Shown: positions 1 to 12,439, numbered from the stretch's first letter. The stretch is DNA of 33,453 nt from Sperchopsis tessellata (GCA_033557685.1 JAWQRN010000234.1:1-33453), one strand, 5' to 3'. Notes: generated from the sequence alone by a model not told the origin. Numbers and translations: made by a program.

Positions 1-20
1 ATATATATATATATATATAT
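1..20. repeat. (AT)n microsatellite at window edge
   Basis: The first 20 bases are pure alternating AT and run into the window edge, so the full length is unknown. Similar short TA runs occur near 8321-8337, 31130-31142 and 32828-32840. Confidence 0.9.
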
Positions 21-30
21 AAATATATTG

Positions 31-405
31 TTTCTTTTAAGTGATTGGTGCGTGTATATTTTTATAAGCTTTCTCCAGGACCAGGTGGCAATCTAATCCT
101 TTCTTAATCCACACTCCCATATCCAATATTTATATATTTCATCGCGTCCAGATACGGAACCAGCTAGGAGCAGAAACAAGGTAGCCATAAAAGTAATAAT
201 TTGGAATAAATATTGTACAATTTCTAAATCATATGTGTTGTCCCTTTTATTTTGTGTTAGACACATTTATTGGTAAATCTTCTAAAAAAACCAACGATCT
301 GAAGATACAAGTCCACTAAACAATTTACATCCATCTTAAGCGAGACTTTCGAAAGGTAGTTCGACATAATCTACAGCATATTAACATTTGCTCTTCGTGC
401 GAACA
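31..405. repeat. Dispersed repeat, copy A
   Basis: This stretch aligns along its length, with many substitutions and small indels, to 12022-12385 in the same orientation. Shared landmarks include a segment containing 'catcgcgtcca', then 'acggaac', then 'aggagc'. Later matches are 'ttgtccctt', 'catcttctaaa'-like text and a block with 'cttaa.cgagac'. Copy B is preceded by a promoter-like, less AT-rich block that would lie upstream of this window for copy A. The family is not recognised. An LTR or 5' leader of a retroelement is a guess based on that upstream block. Confidence 0.7.
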
Positions 406-754
406 TTTTAACTACCATCACACATTTATAGGATAAAGATATGTTTTTTATCTGAAGAATACTACCGTCTGCTGATATTCTTCCACCGGACCTAATATTG
501 ACCACTTAAGCTTCCTCTGAGATCCTCAGTTGCATTAATCTGAAAATAACCCTGTAAATCAAGAATGGCACTAACAGTGCTTGAAAATATGATTTTAGTG
601 TAAAGAATAATCTTTCCATTTAACTATCAGGCGATGATCCATACTTAGTTTTGTGGAATATAAATATAATAAATTTTGTTACATAACATTATTCGGAAAC
701 TACTGCAGAGTATATACGCTATTGTTTATTAGTATAACATTTACAATCTTGCCC
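406..754. other. Intergenic, nothing recognised
   Basis: AT-rich sequence between repeat copy A and the Gypsy remnant. I see no open frame that looks coding and no structured element. Confidence 0.5.
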
Positions 755-1085
755 GAAACAACATCCAGATTGCAAGCGATAGAATGAAGAAGAGATGCGA
801 TGTACGAGCCGACGCTAGAGGATTCAAAGAAGCGATCTTGTCTGGCTGTATAATCCACAACGCCGGAAAGGTCTATATCCCAAGCTGCAATCATCCTGTG
901 AAGGACCATATGAAGTAGTGAAGAAAATTAACGACATGATTACCGAATCAAGAAACCACCAACAGGAAAACTGAAAGCCGAACACTACAATCGGTTAGTA
1001 ACACCAGCTTCCAAGAAGAAAAACTTCGTCGGGTAGAAAAAATACAAGTCCAGGTTATTCCTGAAGGCCATTAGATAAATTTTTA
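755..1085 (+). pseudogene. Ty3/Gypsy-type pol remnant: integrase C-terminus
   Basis: Forward translation gives a typical insect Gypsy integrase tail. One frame reads ARNNIQIASDRMKKRCDVRA and continues to GFKEA. After a frameshift near 838-845 the next frame reads LYNPQRRKGLYPKLQSSCEG followed by PYEVVKKINDM. The order (basic 'ASDRMK' helix, 'NPQRRKGL.PKLQ..WEGPY.VVKRI') matches the region just before the end of Gypsy pol. The normal W of WEGPY is C here, and several stops follow. Only this terminal part remains, with no protease, RT or RNase H upstream. It sits about 600 bp before a polypurine tract and LTR start, as expected for the 3' end of such an element. Non-functional. Confidence 0.8.
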
Positions 1086-1678
1086 AGTGGTGACAGACCA
1101 CGAAGAAGATCTGTTTGGTGCCAGTCAGGAATGGTTAGAATGGACACACTATGGCAGCTGATTTGAAGATGCCCCAGGATACCGTCAAGGAGTTCCACGC
1201 ACGATTCCCGGGACTTGATGGACTGCATAGTCAAGTCGAATCTGATCAGCAAGTTCTGCAGTTATCGGTTCAGAAAGAGGAAGTCTCATCTGCGGCCGAC
1301 CTACCGAGACATGTGCACTGTAATTGATTGCCCAACAGCAAGGTGTGGACTCGACCAACTGAGTTGGGAAGTGATTCGAAATATGAAAGATTGTGGTCTA
1401 TCACTTACCATCGAGAAAACTTCGTACCAAGAACAATGAGGACTATTATTCCTATTATTATTCAATCTACGAAGAAGGTAAAGCTTGTGACCATGGATAT
1501 GAACCATTGGCGAGAGGAACTGAGGAAATTTGACCACTTTAGAAGCGACAATGTTGTCAACAGTTAGCTTACGTAAAAGAAGAACCTTGTTTTTGGGAAG
1601 GCCAATCGTCTGGATGCCTGAGGTCTTATTGCCCTTTCAAGCATGAGTCTGCTGTTGCTACTGTTAGAGCTGAACAGA
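1086..1678 (+). other. Unassigned segment between integrase and LTR
   Basis: This region is less AT-rich than its surroundings and belongs by position to the Gypsy element. Two overlapping forward open stretches (about 1215-1439 and 1328-1567) contain no motif I can name. One has C and H/R spacing loosely like a C2H2 finger (CSYRFRKRKSHLRPTYRDMC), but a complete finger is absent. It could be 3' untranslated or accessory sequence of the element, or an unrelated insertion. Confidence 0.35.
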
Positions 1679-1693
1679 AATAAGGAGGGGTAT
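1679..1693 (+). promoter_or_regulatory. Polypurine tract of the Gypsy remnant
   Basis: A purine run (aataaggaggggta) lies directly before TGTTACG. This is the usual arrangement of the plus-strand primer next to the 3' LTR in Ty3/Gypsy elements. Confidence 0.65.
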
Positions 1694-1935
1694 TGTTACG
1701 AAACTACGTTACTTGTTAATAGTAACACATGGTATGGAACGTACGAGACTAAGAAATTAGACGTTCGATATCTCGAATAGCCGATGATGTTCTCCAGCCC
1801 CGAGCATCGACTCATCGGCTAAATAAACACCGCTACTGCAATCAGGGAGGCGGTCCAAATCTATACCACGTTACATACCTCTGTGAGACGCTTTGTAGCA
1901 TTAAATAAAACCACTAAAATACAGTTTCATAACTT
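1694..1935 (+). repeat. 3' LTR of the Gypsy remnant (boundaries approximate)
   Basis: The segment begins TGTTACG immediately after the polypurine tract and is richer in GC than its flanks. It contains an AATAAA-type signal near 1820 ('ctaaataaac') and a second one near 1905. The right end is uncertain. I placed it near 'tttcataac', where base composition returns to the AT-rich background. The matching 5' LTR is not in the window, so the element is a 3' fragment. Confidence 0.6.
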
Positions 1936-2081
1936 ATTTTGTTAATGTAAATTAAGCACATTAAAATAAATACATTATCTTAAACTTGTTAAACAATTAT
2001 TTGTGAACCCGTAAAAACATTACAATATGACACAGTTAATATTCAAAACAGAAAGTTTAATTTATTTTTTTTTTGTTGCAG

Positions 2082-2299
2082 TACAAGGAAAAACCAGAGT
2101 TATCCGAGGCTGTGGCTACTTACGAGATCCAAGAGACGACAAGACATGTATAAGAAGAACAGGCACCCACGAAGTTCTCATCTATTACTGCTCTTGTACT
2201 AAAGACATATGCAACGCCGGCCATTTACCAACTATGAAAGGAAGTAGTATACTAGGTGCTACACTTCTGGGATTAGCTATAAGTTTGTATCTAGTATAA
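2082..2299 (+). CDS. Last coding exon of a Ly6/uPAR-fold GPI-anchored protein (quiver/sleepless-like)
   Basis: A polypyrimidine tract ending ttgttgcag precedes the exon at 2082. The first two bases complete a codon begun in an upstream exon that is not in this window. The translation reads (x)QGKTRVIRGCG, then a CIRR segment, then YYCSCTKDICN. This is the conserved end of the three-finger Ly6 domain in insect quiver/sleepless-type proteins (G-C-G, spaced cysteines, C-x-C and a final C-N). After the last CN come a short linker and a hydrophobic tail (ILGATLLGLAISLYLV) up to the stop, which fits a GPI-attachment signal. Family members are small secreted or membrane-anchored proteins that act at neuronal or septate-junction membranes, for example on channels and receptors. 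Which paralogue this is cannot be decided from one exon. A Ly6-type last exon is near certain. Confidence 0.85.
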
Positions 2300-2968
2300 T
2301 TAAACTGTAATCACTTCAAACTTCAACGATTTGTATCAAATTATTCTTAGATTTAATTTGATCTATAATTTCTAAAATTTGTGGAACTGTCTCCCTGAAA
2401 ATTACGAGGAAGTTTCATTTTAATCAATTGTTGGTAATTTTTTATTTAGTTACTTAAAAAAGGATCAGAATATCATAACATTTATCACTGCAACTTCAAG
2501 ACATATGCAATGGTATTCATATAACATTCAATGCTACATAAGAGTGAATTAATCATATATATGTGATTTGGTATCGGATAAGCATATATTTTTGGAGCAC
2601 GTATTCTCTCAAGGAAAAGGCATTTTAAATGAAGTCGGTAGTGAAGAAAGAAAAGTATACCATCATTATTTCCTTATAATGCAAAGTAATGAGGCTGCTA
2701 TCACCAGCATTAGCTCCTATTAAGAAGTCTTCGAATAGATGTGATTGGTTTGCATTTGCCGTAAAATGGAAAATATTTTCCAAGATCTCTTTAGTTAGAA
2801 GGAGCCAAGCAGTACCTTTACAGAACACCATTTAAAATTAAAGAGTTATTTAAATTTTACATAACCTATAGAGTTGCCAAATTCTATTAAATAGATGTAG
2901 ATACTGAAATGCATGAAATAATCGGATAATTATGGTTACAAAAATCGTAATATTTTAGGCTTAAATCA

Positions 2969-2974
2969 AATAAA
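2969..2974 (+). promoter_or_regulatory. Candidate polyadenylation signal of the Ly6 gene
   Basis: An AATAAA hexamer lies 670 bp after the Ly6 stop codon and is followed within about 40 bases by a T-rich stretch. Others occur further downstream, so the real cleavage site is unknown. Confidence 0.3.
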
Positions 2975-5900
2975 AACAATTTGAATATAATATTTCGTTT
3001 GGCTTTTTTAGTCTTTATTTATTAGTATAACATCATCTACAAGAATATTTATTGAACCATAAGAGTTACTAAGATATCACCTTGGATAGTGTTTTTTCTT
3101 TCTATCTGATCAGAAAAAAATAAATGACATTCACTAAGCTGATTGACTATCCGTTAGAAATCGAAGTTTTACGTTCTTGACTACAGAATTGCTTCATGTT
3201 CTGGCATCCCTTCAATCAGATGCTCATGATAAATACACCGACTTCAATATTTCTTTACAATATTTATTAGAATAACATCAAACCTACATTTTTTAACTTT
3301 CACAAGGTATATATGCTCATATAACTGACCGTGCATAAAAATTTGAATGCTGTGACTATTTTCTTACTCATAATTCAACAGAAATATAACAAGTGGTAAT
3401 TAATTACACTTTTGTTTATACCATGTTCACTTTGATAAAAATAGTTTTCACTAATATCAAAGACGAAGAAGAAAAACGAGTAACAATTTATTCGCAATAA
3501 ATAAATTTATCCTACATAAAAAATTCATTTCAACATTGAACAGATATTTTGCATTCGAATATACATGAGCTCAATTTGATGCTGTCAAATTATCCTTGCT
3601 TGTTAGTACTTGTAATAGAGAAATGGATAAACAAAAATACAACAACGAAACAACTCAAGTTGAGAAATTTGCAGGAAGGGGGACTTAAACTGAATGTTTT
3701 TAACCTAAACTAGCGGTCTCGTCTACCTAACCTGTTTCTAAATGTAAACTTTTAAAATTTAAATTGGTGGTAAAATGTTAAAACGATCTGTTTCTAGGTA
3801 CTAACTATTTAATTTAAAGTTCGAGAGCACCACGTTAATACTATTTAATCCAAAGTGCAATTGTATATACCCCTAATATAACTCAATATGCCTGGTTGTT
3901 TTAAATTACCGTAAAATCCAAACATTCATATGAACTAATTGCCCCGAGCATTTAATCAACACTGGCCTAATGAAAGAAAAGTGTTCACTAGAACTTAACG
4001 TTCAGTAGCTGATAATAGCTGGTTCAATACTTCTTGCTAACAGGATGAACGACGCCATGATGTAGAGAACATTATAAAATGTCATTGAATTTATGTTGAA
4101 TTTAAATGAAGTAATTATATTATAACAGAGTTTGGCAACTCTATCATTATTTCTAAAATATTCTACCTTATAAGCAATAACTTTAATGGGTCCTTATTTT
4201 CGTTATTTTACAATTGTTCATTGCTTCAGATGCAACGTTATACAGAAGAGCTTATAGATAACAACAAAAATTAAATTTTTATCAAAAAAAATCCTAGTCT
4301 TAAGAAACGATTACACTCGTTACTCGTTTTCAGGTATCGTCTGATAGTGGCTAAAGTAAAAGTGCCGGTGATTCTGCGAGTGAATTAATCTAAATTCGTA
4401 AAACGCCACCATTTTTATTAACATTTCCATGTCGTGTTTGTATGAACATGTGTCGTCCGTAGTTTTAAAAAATAAGGTGGTGATGCGAGCTTTCCAATCG
4501 GAGAGCTGTTAATCTATGCGATGTGAGGTTATGTATATTGTGTGAACACTGCCAGTTAATGGCCTGAAGCGCCATCTAGTCGTCGCTTAATCGCAATAAA
4601 ACTAAGTTAAGTTAAGCAATTGTCTTATGAAATAAGCATTAGATATAAATTGTTGAAAGAGTGCACTATAGATCTGCGTATGTAACTTACTAAACTCTAT
4701 AGTTCAAACAAGTGTTTAAGAGTATTATACACTATATTTTCACATAATGCACTGCTCTAATAAGGAGGAGCAAAGTTGGCAATGCTAAAAAATAGATTTT
4801 CCGTTGAGTCATTCTGCTCGTATAGTTATCGAAACCAGGTCTTATAGTACGTTTGTACGGTCAATCTATAAAATAACTAGAAGTGTGACAACTAATTACT
4901 TATTTTTATCAAACTCAGAAATTTAATATAATGTGAGGAAATAAACTGATCATTGCTAGATTCATAATATTTAATTGGGTTGGTCTAGGTTTTTTCTGTA
5001 CATTATAATCCACCCTACCACCATTCCTTCCCCGATTTCTTAAAGAAATGTGGATTTAGTTCCAAATGGAGTGACCAACATTAGTCAAAATATTATAAAA
5101 CTGATCCGGAAACTTGATTCTTCCGATTGGGTTATTTAAAAAAGATTTGATGATGATGATTTTCAAAACCCACAGCTATCAACTCACAAGAATCGGACAT
5201 TTCAACTGAAAAACAAATCCAAAATATTTTTCGTATGAAAAGTCGCCCGTTCTTCCTGAACATTGGAAATATTGTAGTTCATAATTTTTCACATGTACCA
5301 TAATATAATTGTGGCATATTTCAAAATGGTTATCAAACGCATTCCTCTAAAAGAATTTTATATAATATAAAGCTCGAATAATTATCCAAGAAATTCTCTC
5401 AACTATGCAATGACTCAAATATCGTATATATGCAAACTTATCACCATTTTGCCCAAATTCTGGTAGTTATACGTACTGTAGTTAGCTTTCATGTAAAACT
5501 TTCCTTTTACAGTTATTTCATAATAGTGCGAAGAGTAGTCAATTTTCAAAAAGCATTCTGATAGACAACTCATAGATTAGCTTTCCACTGCTCACCTTTC
5601 TTATAATTACTTAAATCGTTCCCTACATTACCGCTTCTTAAAAGCAGCTTATTTTTTCAAACTGTCTAATTTCGCCAGAATAAAAAATCAGGATATCAAA
5701 AGTGGAACAATTTTTAATAACCGGTCAGAGTCAGAGTAAAATAAAAAATACCCTGCATTCAAAACTACCCTTATAACACTAAAACATCATATCCAATTTC
5801 ATAATGCTATGAGAATTCAATGATACAGTTTCAGGGACGATATTTTTATAGATAATTGATCTATAAAAGTGAAAATTACCTCTTCGAGGTTGCGTTGTTA

Positions 5901-6947
5901 TAAATTCAGTAGATGACAACCGGAAAAAGTCATATCTCGACATAACTCAAAAGGAAAAGAACATACAAATTTAAAATATTATTACTAATGTATTAGTACA
6001 TCATAGATGTTGAAAACAACAAGACATTATAAACTATCAAACGAATAAGAACAGCATTTTGCCTAGACAGACTAATAGAGTCTAACATATTTTTAAAGTA
6101 TTAAAAAAATAATCAATTTGGGCAAAGACGGAATACGGGTCATTCTTTGGCACAATTAATTGCTTGGTTTCACAAGGCTTAATTATATTACTCATCGAAC
6201 ATTAGAGGCTGCTATTTTCTTAAAAATGCTGAAATAAACAAATAAAGGCTTATTATACACCTTGCTGAAAATAAGAAAACGAACCGACGTAACCTTTTTT
6301 GTGTATGCTGTGGATATTGAGATATCATAACATACAAATTGCATGGGAGTGACAACATGTCTTGGGGAAATCTAGTGACGGTGATCATATATTAAAACGC
6401 ATCAGTTACATATTTTTAAAATTTATATAATAGGTGCTATTGTGTATATTCACAAATACTAACAGAAATAGAGAAATGCCATTAAAATGACTCTAGGCTG
6501 AATGTAAACCATCTACTCTTACCACAGACACCCTGTTATAGCTAATCGCCTGCGATAATTAAGTATAAGCAAGAAACCAAAAAGCTAAGGGGCAACTTGT
6601 CCAAAAAGTGTTTAATTATAATTGAGACTGTTTTGTTCTTCTGCTTGTTTCGTTATTTGTAATGTCATTTTATAATAATCGTCTATATAAATTCAATTAA
6701 TTAATTATTGGTTATTTATATCTTTTTATATACTTTTATTTAAACTAAAATAACTGTTTTACTATCTTAGATCAGATGCGCTGGATTAATAATGCCCTAA
6801 AAACTATGAAATGTCATAGAATACGCGCGGTACTCATTTATTTCTTTTGCTTATATACATTTATATAATTCTGTATAAGGGCGGAGCAGTTGGTTGCTAA
6901 TATAATGTATTATTTGAATAAATGTTTAAAACGACAAAACACTTATT

Positions 6948-6994
6948 TAAGTCATTTCTCACCATTTAAAAAAAAGATACGTGGAAATGACTTA
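6948..6994. repeat. Imperfect hairpin, about 14-bp stem
   Basis: The left arm 'taagtcatttctcac' (6948-6962) pairs with the right arm 'gtggaaatgactta' (6981-6994) around an A-rich loop of about 18 bases, with one small bulge. It is isolated in the AT-rich region, and no function is evident. Confidence 0.5.
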
Positions 6995-9030
6995 ATTATT
7001 AAATTGGTGTAACAACGTTGTACATCGTTAAGTTCCAGTAGACGTTTATAATTGAATGCACATAAGCAACTCTAACCTGTCTGTAAAATAATTATAAAGA
7101 TGTACATAAGATGAAAGAGAGCGGATAATTGCTCGTTTTTTATGGGCTTCGATTATCCAGTGTATATGATCTATGATTACTAATAACATTTCCTTGCTTA
7201 TTAAATTGACCGAAAGAAACCATATCACACAGCCATTTCAAATTTTTATTGAAATTAATTTATATTAATTCGCAATTAATTATTTTAAAATTTTTAAAGT
7301 GATTCTAATGTTTCCCATTTGCAAATGTTTGGCTTAAATATGTTGATTGTAAACAATGTTAAGTGTACCTCGGCTATGCTTACTCCCACATTTTGAGAAA
7401 TAAGTATGTTTTAGGATTGTTGATATTAAACTACATAAGCTAAAATGTGTTATTGAGTGACAACTTGTCATCACGATATAGTGATTCTCCAGGTCAACAC
7501 AAAAACCCAACACCCATTTTCGAGGAAATATATGTCACGAAAATGGTCATGTTTTTACTGTTATTAGGTTTTATTGGTTAACTTTTGTAGAACATGACTT
7601 TGCTCCTAATGCAGAAAGTATAATAAGCGATAGGCGATTTACTCGTTTGCTAAACACAACATTAATGCACATGTTCATTGAGAAGAATCCGTGACCTCAT
7701 GATTTTGCTAATTTTATAAATAAAGGTTTTAGTAAACTATTCTATCTTTGTTGGAAGAATGTGGACTAATTGTCAAAGCTAGAATCTAGAACCCATAAAA
7801 TAAGAATTGTTTATAAGAAACTGCAAATTCCACCAATCCAAGTATTGATTAAGCTAAAACAGCATATAGTTGGAAAATTATTGGTTTGACAATCCCTAAT
7901 AGAAATCTGCAAATTCGCAATGTTGTTATTCTATATTTCTATTCGTAAAAAAGAAGAAATTCTTCCGTCAGACTGAAAGCAACTATAAAATATAACTTTC
8001 TCATAAATATAAACTTAAAAATTATGTGACATGTATAATACACTTAAATGACTTTATATAGTGTGTTGGATTTTTATTTTATTGTCACTAAACACTTACA
8101 AAACACTTCATACAGTTCATTTAAATTCTCGATAATCACTAAAAATCACATGCGTACAAAATAAAGTTCCAATACACATGTTTTGCCTTTAAAATGTACT
8201 ATAAAAGCTATAATATAAGAACTTTTTTTAAACTATGGATTTGTTGATTACTTTTTAAGCCAAGTACTTGAATTTGAAGTACAAATTTCCTGTTTGTTTT
8301 TTAATTTTGTATAAATGTACTTAAATATATATATATACTAATATTTATCCATTTTAAGCTGGTTTACGCTATAAAATTTGATACAAAATAAAAGAAATTA
8401 TAAAATATAAAATTGTGTACTACAAAAATTCTACTCGATTCTAAAAAGGCGTAGAAGAAAAATATTAATATGATACTGAGTGTTATTTTTACATAAAAAT
8501 ATTTTCAAATTCGTTGTTACGTAACTTATCTATATGGAAGATATAAAATTTTAAATTACTGTTGAATAAAACTGCAGTATTTAATTGTATATATATTGAA
8601 TCATAAATACCTTGAAAATGATGAATATTTAATCCATATTTTTTTAAACTTAATTGTTTATATATTTATGCCACGCACGCTAATATTTATTTGTCATTGT
8701 AAATGTCCTACATGTGAATATAGAAATATATTTAATTGTTTCACCTAAAACTGTATTTTTTCAATCCAACAAGAACCATGGGCTACATAGATAGACAATA
8801 AATCTTAGACTGTCAGCTGAAAGGATAGGTAACTTAATAACTTTATTGTTAAGACAGAAACTACATTCAAACGCCAAACATTCAAAAACATACGTTTAAT
8901 AAAACAAACAAATCTTGTTTAATCAACTCCATCTCCCACATCCCCTACTAAAAATTATTTACATGAAGGATACCCTTTTTTAAATTGTCGAAAATTTATT
9001 TATTTTAGCAAACACAATGTATTCACATGC

Positions 9031-11225
9031 ATGATAATGACAAACCAAATAGCGTTGGTCCCCAGTCCGTTTCAGACCTTAAATGGTCAAGGGGCGCTTA
9101 GAATACCCGAGAAGAACAATGTTAGGACCCACTCGAATGTGAAAACAAATAAAGAAACACCCATAAGAATAGGCACATGCAATGCCCAAAGTATGTACAT
9201 GTCCGAAAAAATACATAATTCGATCAGAGATGGAAAGACTAAGCGTAAATATTCTTGGCATTAGTGAAATGAGGTGGTCAGGAACGGGGAAGGCATGTAT
9301 AAACAACTCGACTTTATATTTCTCTGGAAATTACTTGGAAGATCACCCAAATGACGTGGGAATTATTGTGGACAATCAAACAAACAAATAAGTCATGTTA
9401 TCCTTCAACCGATGGCAGATCCCAAAAATATTACCATCATACAAGTCTACGCACCAACCGCGGAGAAACCAGAACCAGAAATAACCAACTTCTACAAGCA
9501 ATTAAAGGAACTAAAATCACACATTAAGAAAAACGAAATCACCATAATAATAGGGACCTAAATGCGAAAATTGGTACAGGAAGAGTGGGAGACACTGTAG
9601 GGGAATACGGACTTGGATATCATAATGAGAGAGGCGACTTACTGATACAATTCTGCCAAGAGAAGGACCTCATGATTAGTAACACATGATTCCAACTGTC
9701 TCACAGGCGTTTATATACATAGACATTCCCGCTACACCAAGTAAAACATATAACGCGAAACTAGATTGAAAGTTAAAATGGAAGGTGATTAGAATACAGA
9801 ACATGGCGGTACTGAAAGATACAAACCAACACGATCAATTAGCAATGAAATATGATAACGAACTAAATAAGTAAGTTTAGCAGGACACGAAAAGAAACGG
9901 TTGAGCACGTCTGGGGACAACTTAAATAGACTTTCAAAAGTGTCCAAAGCGACATTTTAAAATCAAGAAACAGTAATGGAAGGAAAGAATGGATGACAGA
10001 AGATATACAGTGTACTGAATTCAAATATAAGAAATATAATCAGAAAAGCTAAAGAGAAATGGATGGAGGAAAGATGCCAAGAACTGGAAGAGCTTCAAAG
10101 AAGACACGATCTCTTCAATCTACACAAAAAGGTTAAGGAAATCACTGGAAGGAACAGAAATCACACACCAACGAGGCTACTAAATGAAGAAAATCAACCA
10201 ATAACAGACAAGTAAGGGTTGAAGATCGAATGGATAAAATTCATCCAGGAACTCTTTGATGATGTCAGGATCAGGAAATGCCGCAGGCCCAGATGACCTC
10301 TATATTGAAGTATTGAAGCTGATACAGGAATAATTTGTTCAGCAAGATATATGATTCCAAAAACATTCCGCATCATTGTTTGAAACTCTCCCAAAGAAAT
10401 CCAACGCGAATAAATTCGATCAATTCCGGCTCATCAGCTTGATGAGTCACGTATTGAAAGTGTTAATAATACGTAGAAAATGCGAAGAAAACCTAAGCAA
10501 GAAACAGTTTGAATTTCGCGGTGGGGCTTGGGACAAGGGAAGCTTTGTTTGGGTTATCTATTATCCTACAGAAATGCAGCGATCAGAGGAGGGATGCGTA
10601 TATTTGCTCCATCTACTATGCTAGGGCATTTGACTGCCTAAAACACAACTTGCTAATGAACATACTGATGAAAAAAGAAAATGGATTAGGTGCCTAAATT
10701 TAAATATTTGGGCTACTGGATAACGGAATATTTTGATCCAGACCTAGAAATTAGATCACGCATAGAAATCGCTAGAACAACTTTTCTGAAAATGAGAAAA
10801 CTGCTATATGAAGGCTGCCTAAATTTAAAAACGAGATACCGTTTTGTGAAGTGCTATATTCACTCTGTACTGCTCTATGGCGTGGAGGCTTTGATGTTGA
10901 AAATTAGTGCGACGAACAGGATTGAGGCATTTGAGTTGTGTACCTTCAGGAAGATGCACAGAATATCGTGGACTGAACATGTCACAAAAAATGAGGTACA
11001 CGTATGGGTGGGGGCGGAGAGCTGCTAAAAACTATAAAGCGACGAAAAACAGCATACCTACGACACATCTTCCGAAGCAACAAATATGATAGAGGGCCGA
11101 CGTGACCCTGGCCGAAAATGCTCCTGGTTAAAGAAAATAAGGGACAAAAAGGGCACAGAGTCCCACACCTTATTCACAGTGACACAAGACCGAGAGGAGC
11201 ATGCAATGATTGTTTCCAACCTTCA
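9031..11225 (+). mobile_element. Decayed non-LTR retrotransposon (endonuclease plus RT, RTE-related)
   Basis: Forward translation, jumping frames, gives the typical order of an insect endonuclease/reverse-transcriptase LINE. The apurinic endonuclease starts with PIRIGTCNAQSM (about 9160), then LGISEMRWSGTGK (about 9250-9290), NPNDVG-like HPNDVGIIVDNQ (about 9345), ITIIQVYAPT (about 9430), and LNAKIGTG after a stop (about 9560). RT remnants follow at 10376-10680, including FDQFRLISL (for RPISL) and RAFDCLKHNLL. The C-terminal domain at 10690-11028 starts FKYLGYWITEYFDPDLEI and includes YIHSVLLYGVEA. It continues in another frame with LKTIKRRKTAYL (about 11025) up to about 11220. The RT core with the catalytic [FY]xDD box is missing: the sequence jumps from RAFDC... 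to FKYLG at about 10680-10700. Multiple frameshifts and stops show that it is dead. Confidence 0.88.
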
Positions 11226-11229
11226 CTAA

Positions 11230-11750
11230 TGGAAATAAAGAAGAATGCATTCATAAATAACATTAAACAAGTTTCTGCACGATTCTCTTCATGCACCACG
11301 TCCTACTTATGTGCAATAAATTCTTCCCTTGAATGAATCGAGGATCCTTAAAGCAAAACTTCATAAGACATAGCACTATGAATTATTCCATAGTATACCA
11401 CAAGGAGGCAATTTCGACTCAAACGTACACTCAAGCACCTGAGCAATTATTTGGTTGAGGCTAGTCGCCTTCGAAGCAAAGAGCAATGAAATTGCCCTGT
11501 AACCGCGATATACAAGTAAAGCCCAAGCAACCAACAAGTCATTCTCTCAAGCTTTTATTTGTAAGATAAAACGTATGTATTTACGATTAACTGGTTTGTT
11601 TGAAACCAAATGTATGCTTTGCTTTCCACTTCAATAGATAACTTCTACAGATTATAATTGTATAGTCATCACTAGTGAAAAGTACCCCTTTAATTATACT
11701 TCCAGTATTACATATGCAGTGCATTACGTCATCATCCCTACCTATGCAGG
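11230..11750. other. Intergenic, nothing recognised
   Basis: This stretch runs from the tail of the LINE to the promoter-like block. A 'caaggaggcaatttcg' purine patch at about 11401 could be an old retroelement tract, but nothing around it supports that. Confidence 0.4.
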
Positions 11751-12021
11751 GTTATTGTTAAACCTAAGGGCTTCTCGAAGCGTCCAATATGGCGGCGAGT
11801 TAGAATCAGTCAGTCTCTCTCAACTAGTATCTCTGAACCAGTCGATATAAAGTAATTAGTTTGTATTTTCACCCTATTTAGCGTTTTCTATACGACGAAG
11901 AATGTTATATACGATTTCTATTCGCAACTCAACATTAGACCATAATAACACCGATTAAGGTTCCATGTCATTTACTGTACCCCCACGTGGGCACGTGATA
12001 GTGTCTCGTTTATACACATTG
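11751..12021 (+). repeat. LTR-like promoter block upstream of repeat copy B
   Basis: This block is less AT-rich than its flanks and contains 'ccaatatggcggcgag' at about 11787. A TATA-like tataaa follows at 11846-11851, in 'gtcgatataaag'. The stretch then runs directly into repeat copy B at 12022. That layout resembles the promoter and leader of an LTR retrotransposon. I could not find its partner LTR, inverted TG..CA ends or a target duplication, so this is inference. Confidence 0.35.
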
Positions 12022-12385
12022 TTTCTTATGTGCTTTGATTCGTGTACATGTTTTGACCACTTCTCCAGAAGCAGGTGACGATCTACTTCCTTCTTAATCA
12101 ACAATCCTATCCTATATTCCTATAGTTCATCGCGTCCATAGACGGAACTAGCCAGGAGCTGTTACAAGCTAGCTTTAAAGTAGTCATTTGGTAGAAATAT
12201 TATACTGTTGCTAAAGCACATTTATTGTCCCTTTCATTTTATATTAGATACATGTATTGTTACATCTTCTAAATAGATCAACGAGCTAGAAATACACGTT
12301 CACTTCACTAAATAATTTACTTCTATCTTAAACGAGACGTTCAAAAGGTCCTACGACAGCATATACATTTAGCTTTTCAAGCCGC
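12022..12385. repeat. Dispersed repeat, copy B
   Basis: This is the second copy of the repeat at 31-405, in the same orientation. Landmarks are 'catcgcgtccatagacggaac' shortened by small indels relative to copy A, 'ttgtcccttt', and 'cttaaacgagac'. Similarity is lost after about 12385, where LINE sequence begins within about 60 bp. Confidence 0.7.
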
Positions 12386-12439
12386 ATAATCTTGCCCTAT
12401 TCATTTAAACAATTCGAGAATATTGGAATAAACATTTGG

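Larger units (their letters stand above)
2300..9030. other. Long AT-rich gene-free stretch (3' UTR and intergenic)
   Basis: No frame in these 6.7 kb looks coding on either strand. Open stretches at 2625-2831 (-) and 7046-7228 (-) are short and lack recognisable motifs. The first part is probably the 3' UTR of the Ly6 gene. A slightly less AT-rich island lies at about 4330-4620, of unknown nature. The rest has only poly-A/T runs, short TA repeats and one hairpin (6948-6994). Confidence 0.55.

Noticed and set aside
700..909. Minus-strand open frame over the Gypsy integrase
   Set aside because: It is the antisense shadow of the plus-strand integrase remnant, which has clear family motifs.
2625..2831. 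68-codon minus-strand open frame downstream of the Ly6 exon
   Set aside because: No recognisable motif or splice context, and it lies in AT-rich sequence that probably belongs to the Ly6 3' UTR. The faint protein-like look was not enough to call a gene.
9079..9306. Minus-strand open frame antisense to the LINE endonuclease
   Set aside because: Forward frames carry the endonuclease motifs, so the reverse frame is a shadow.
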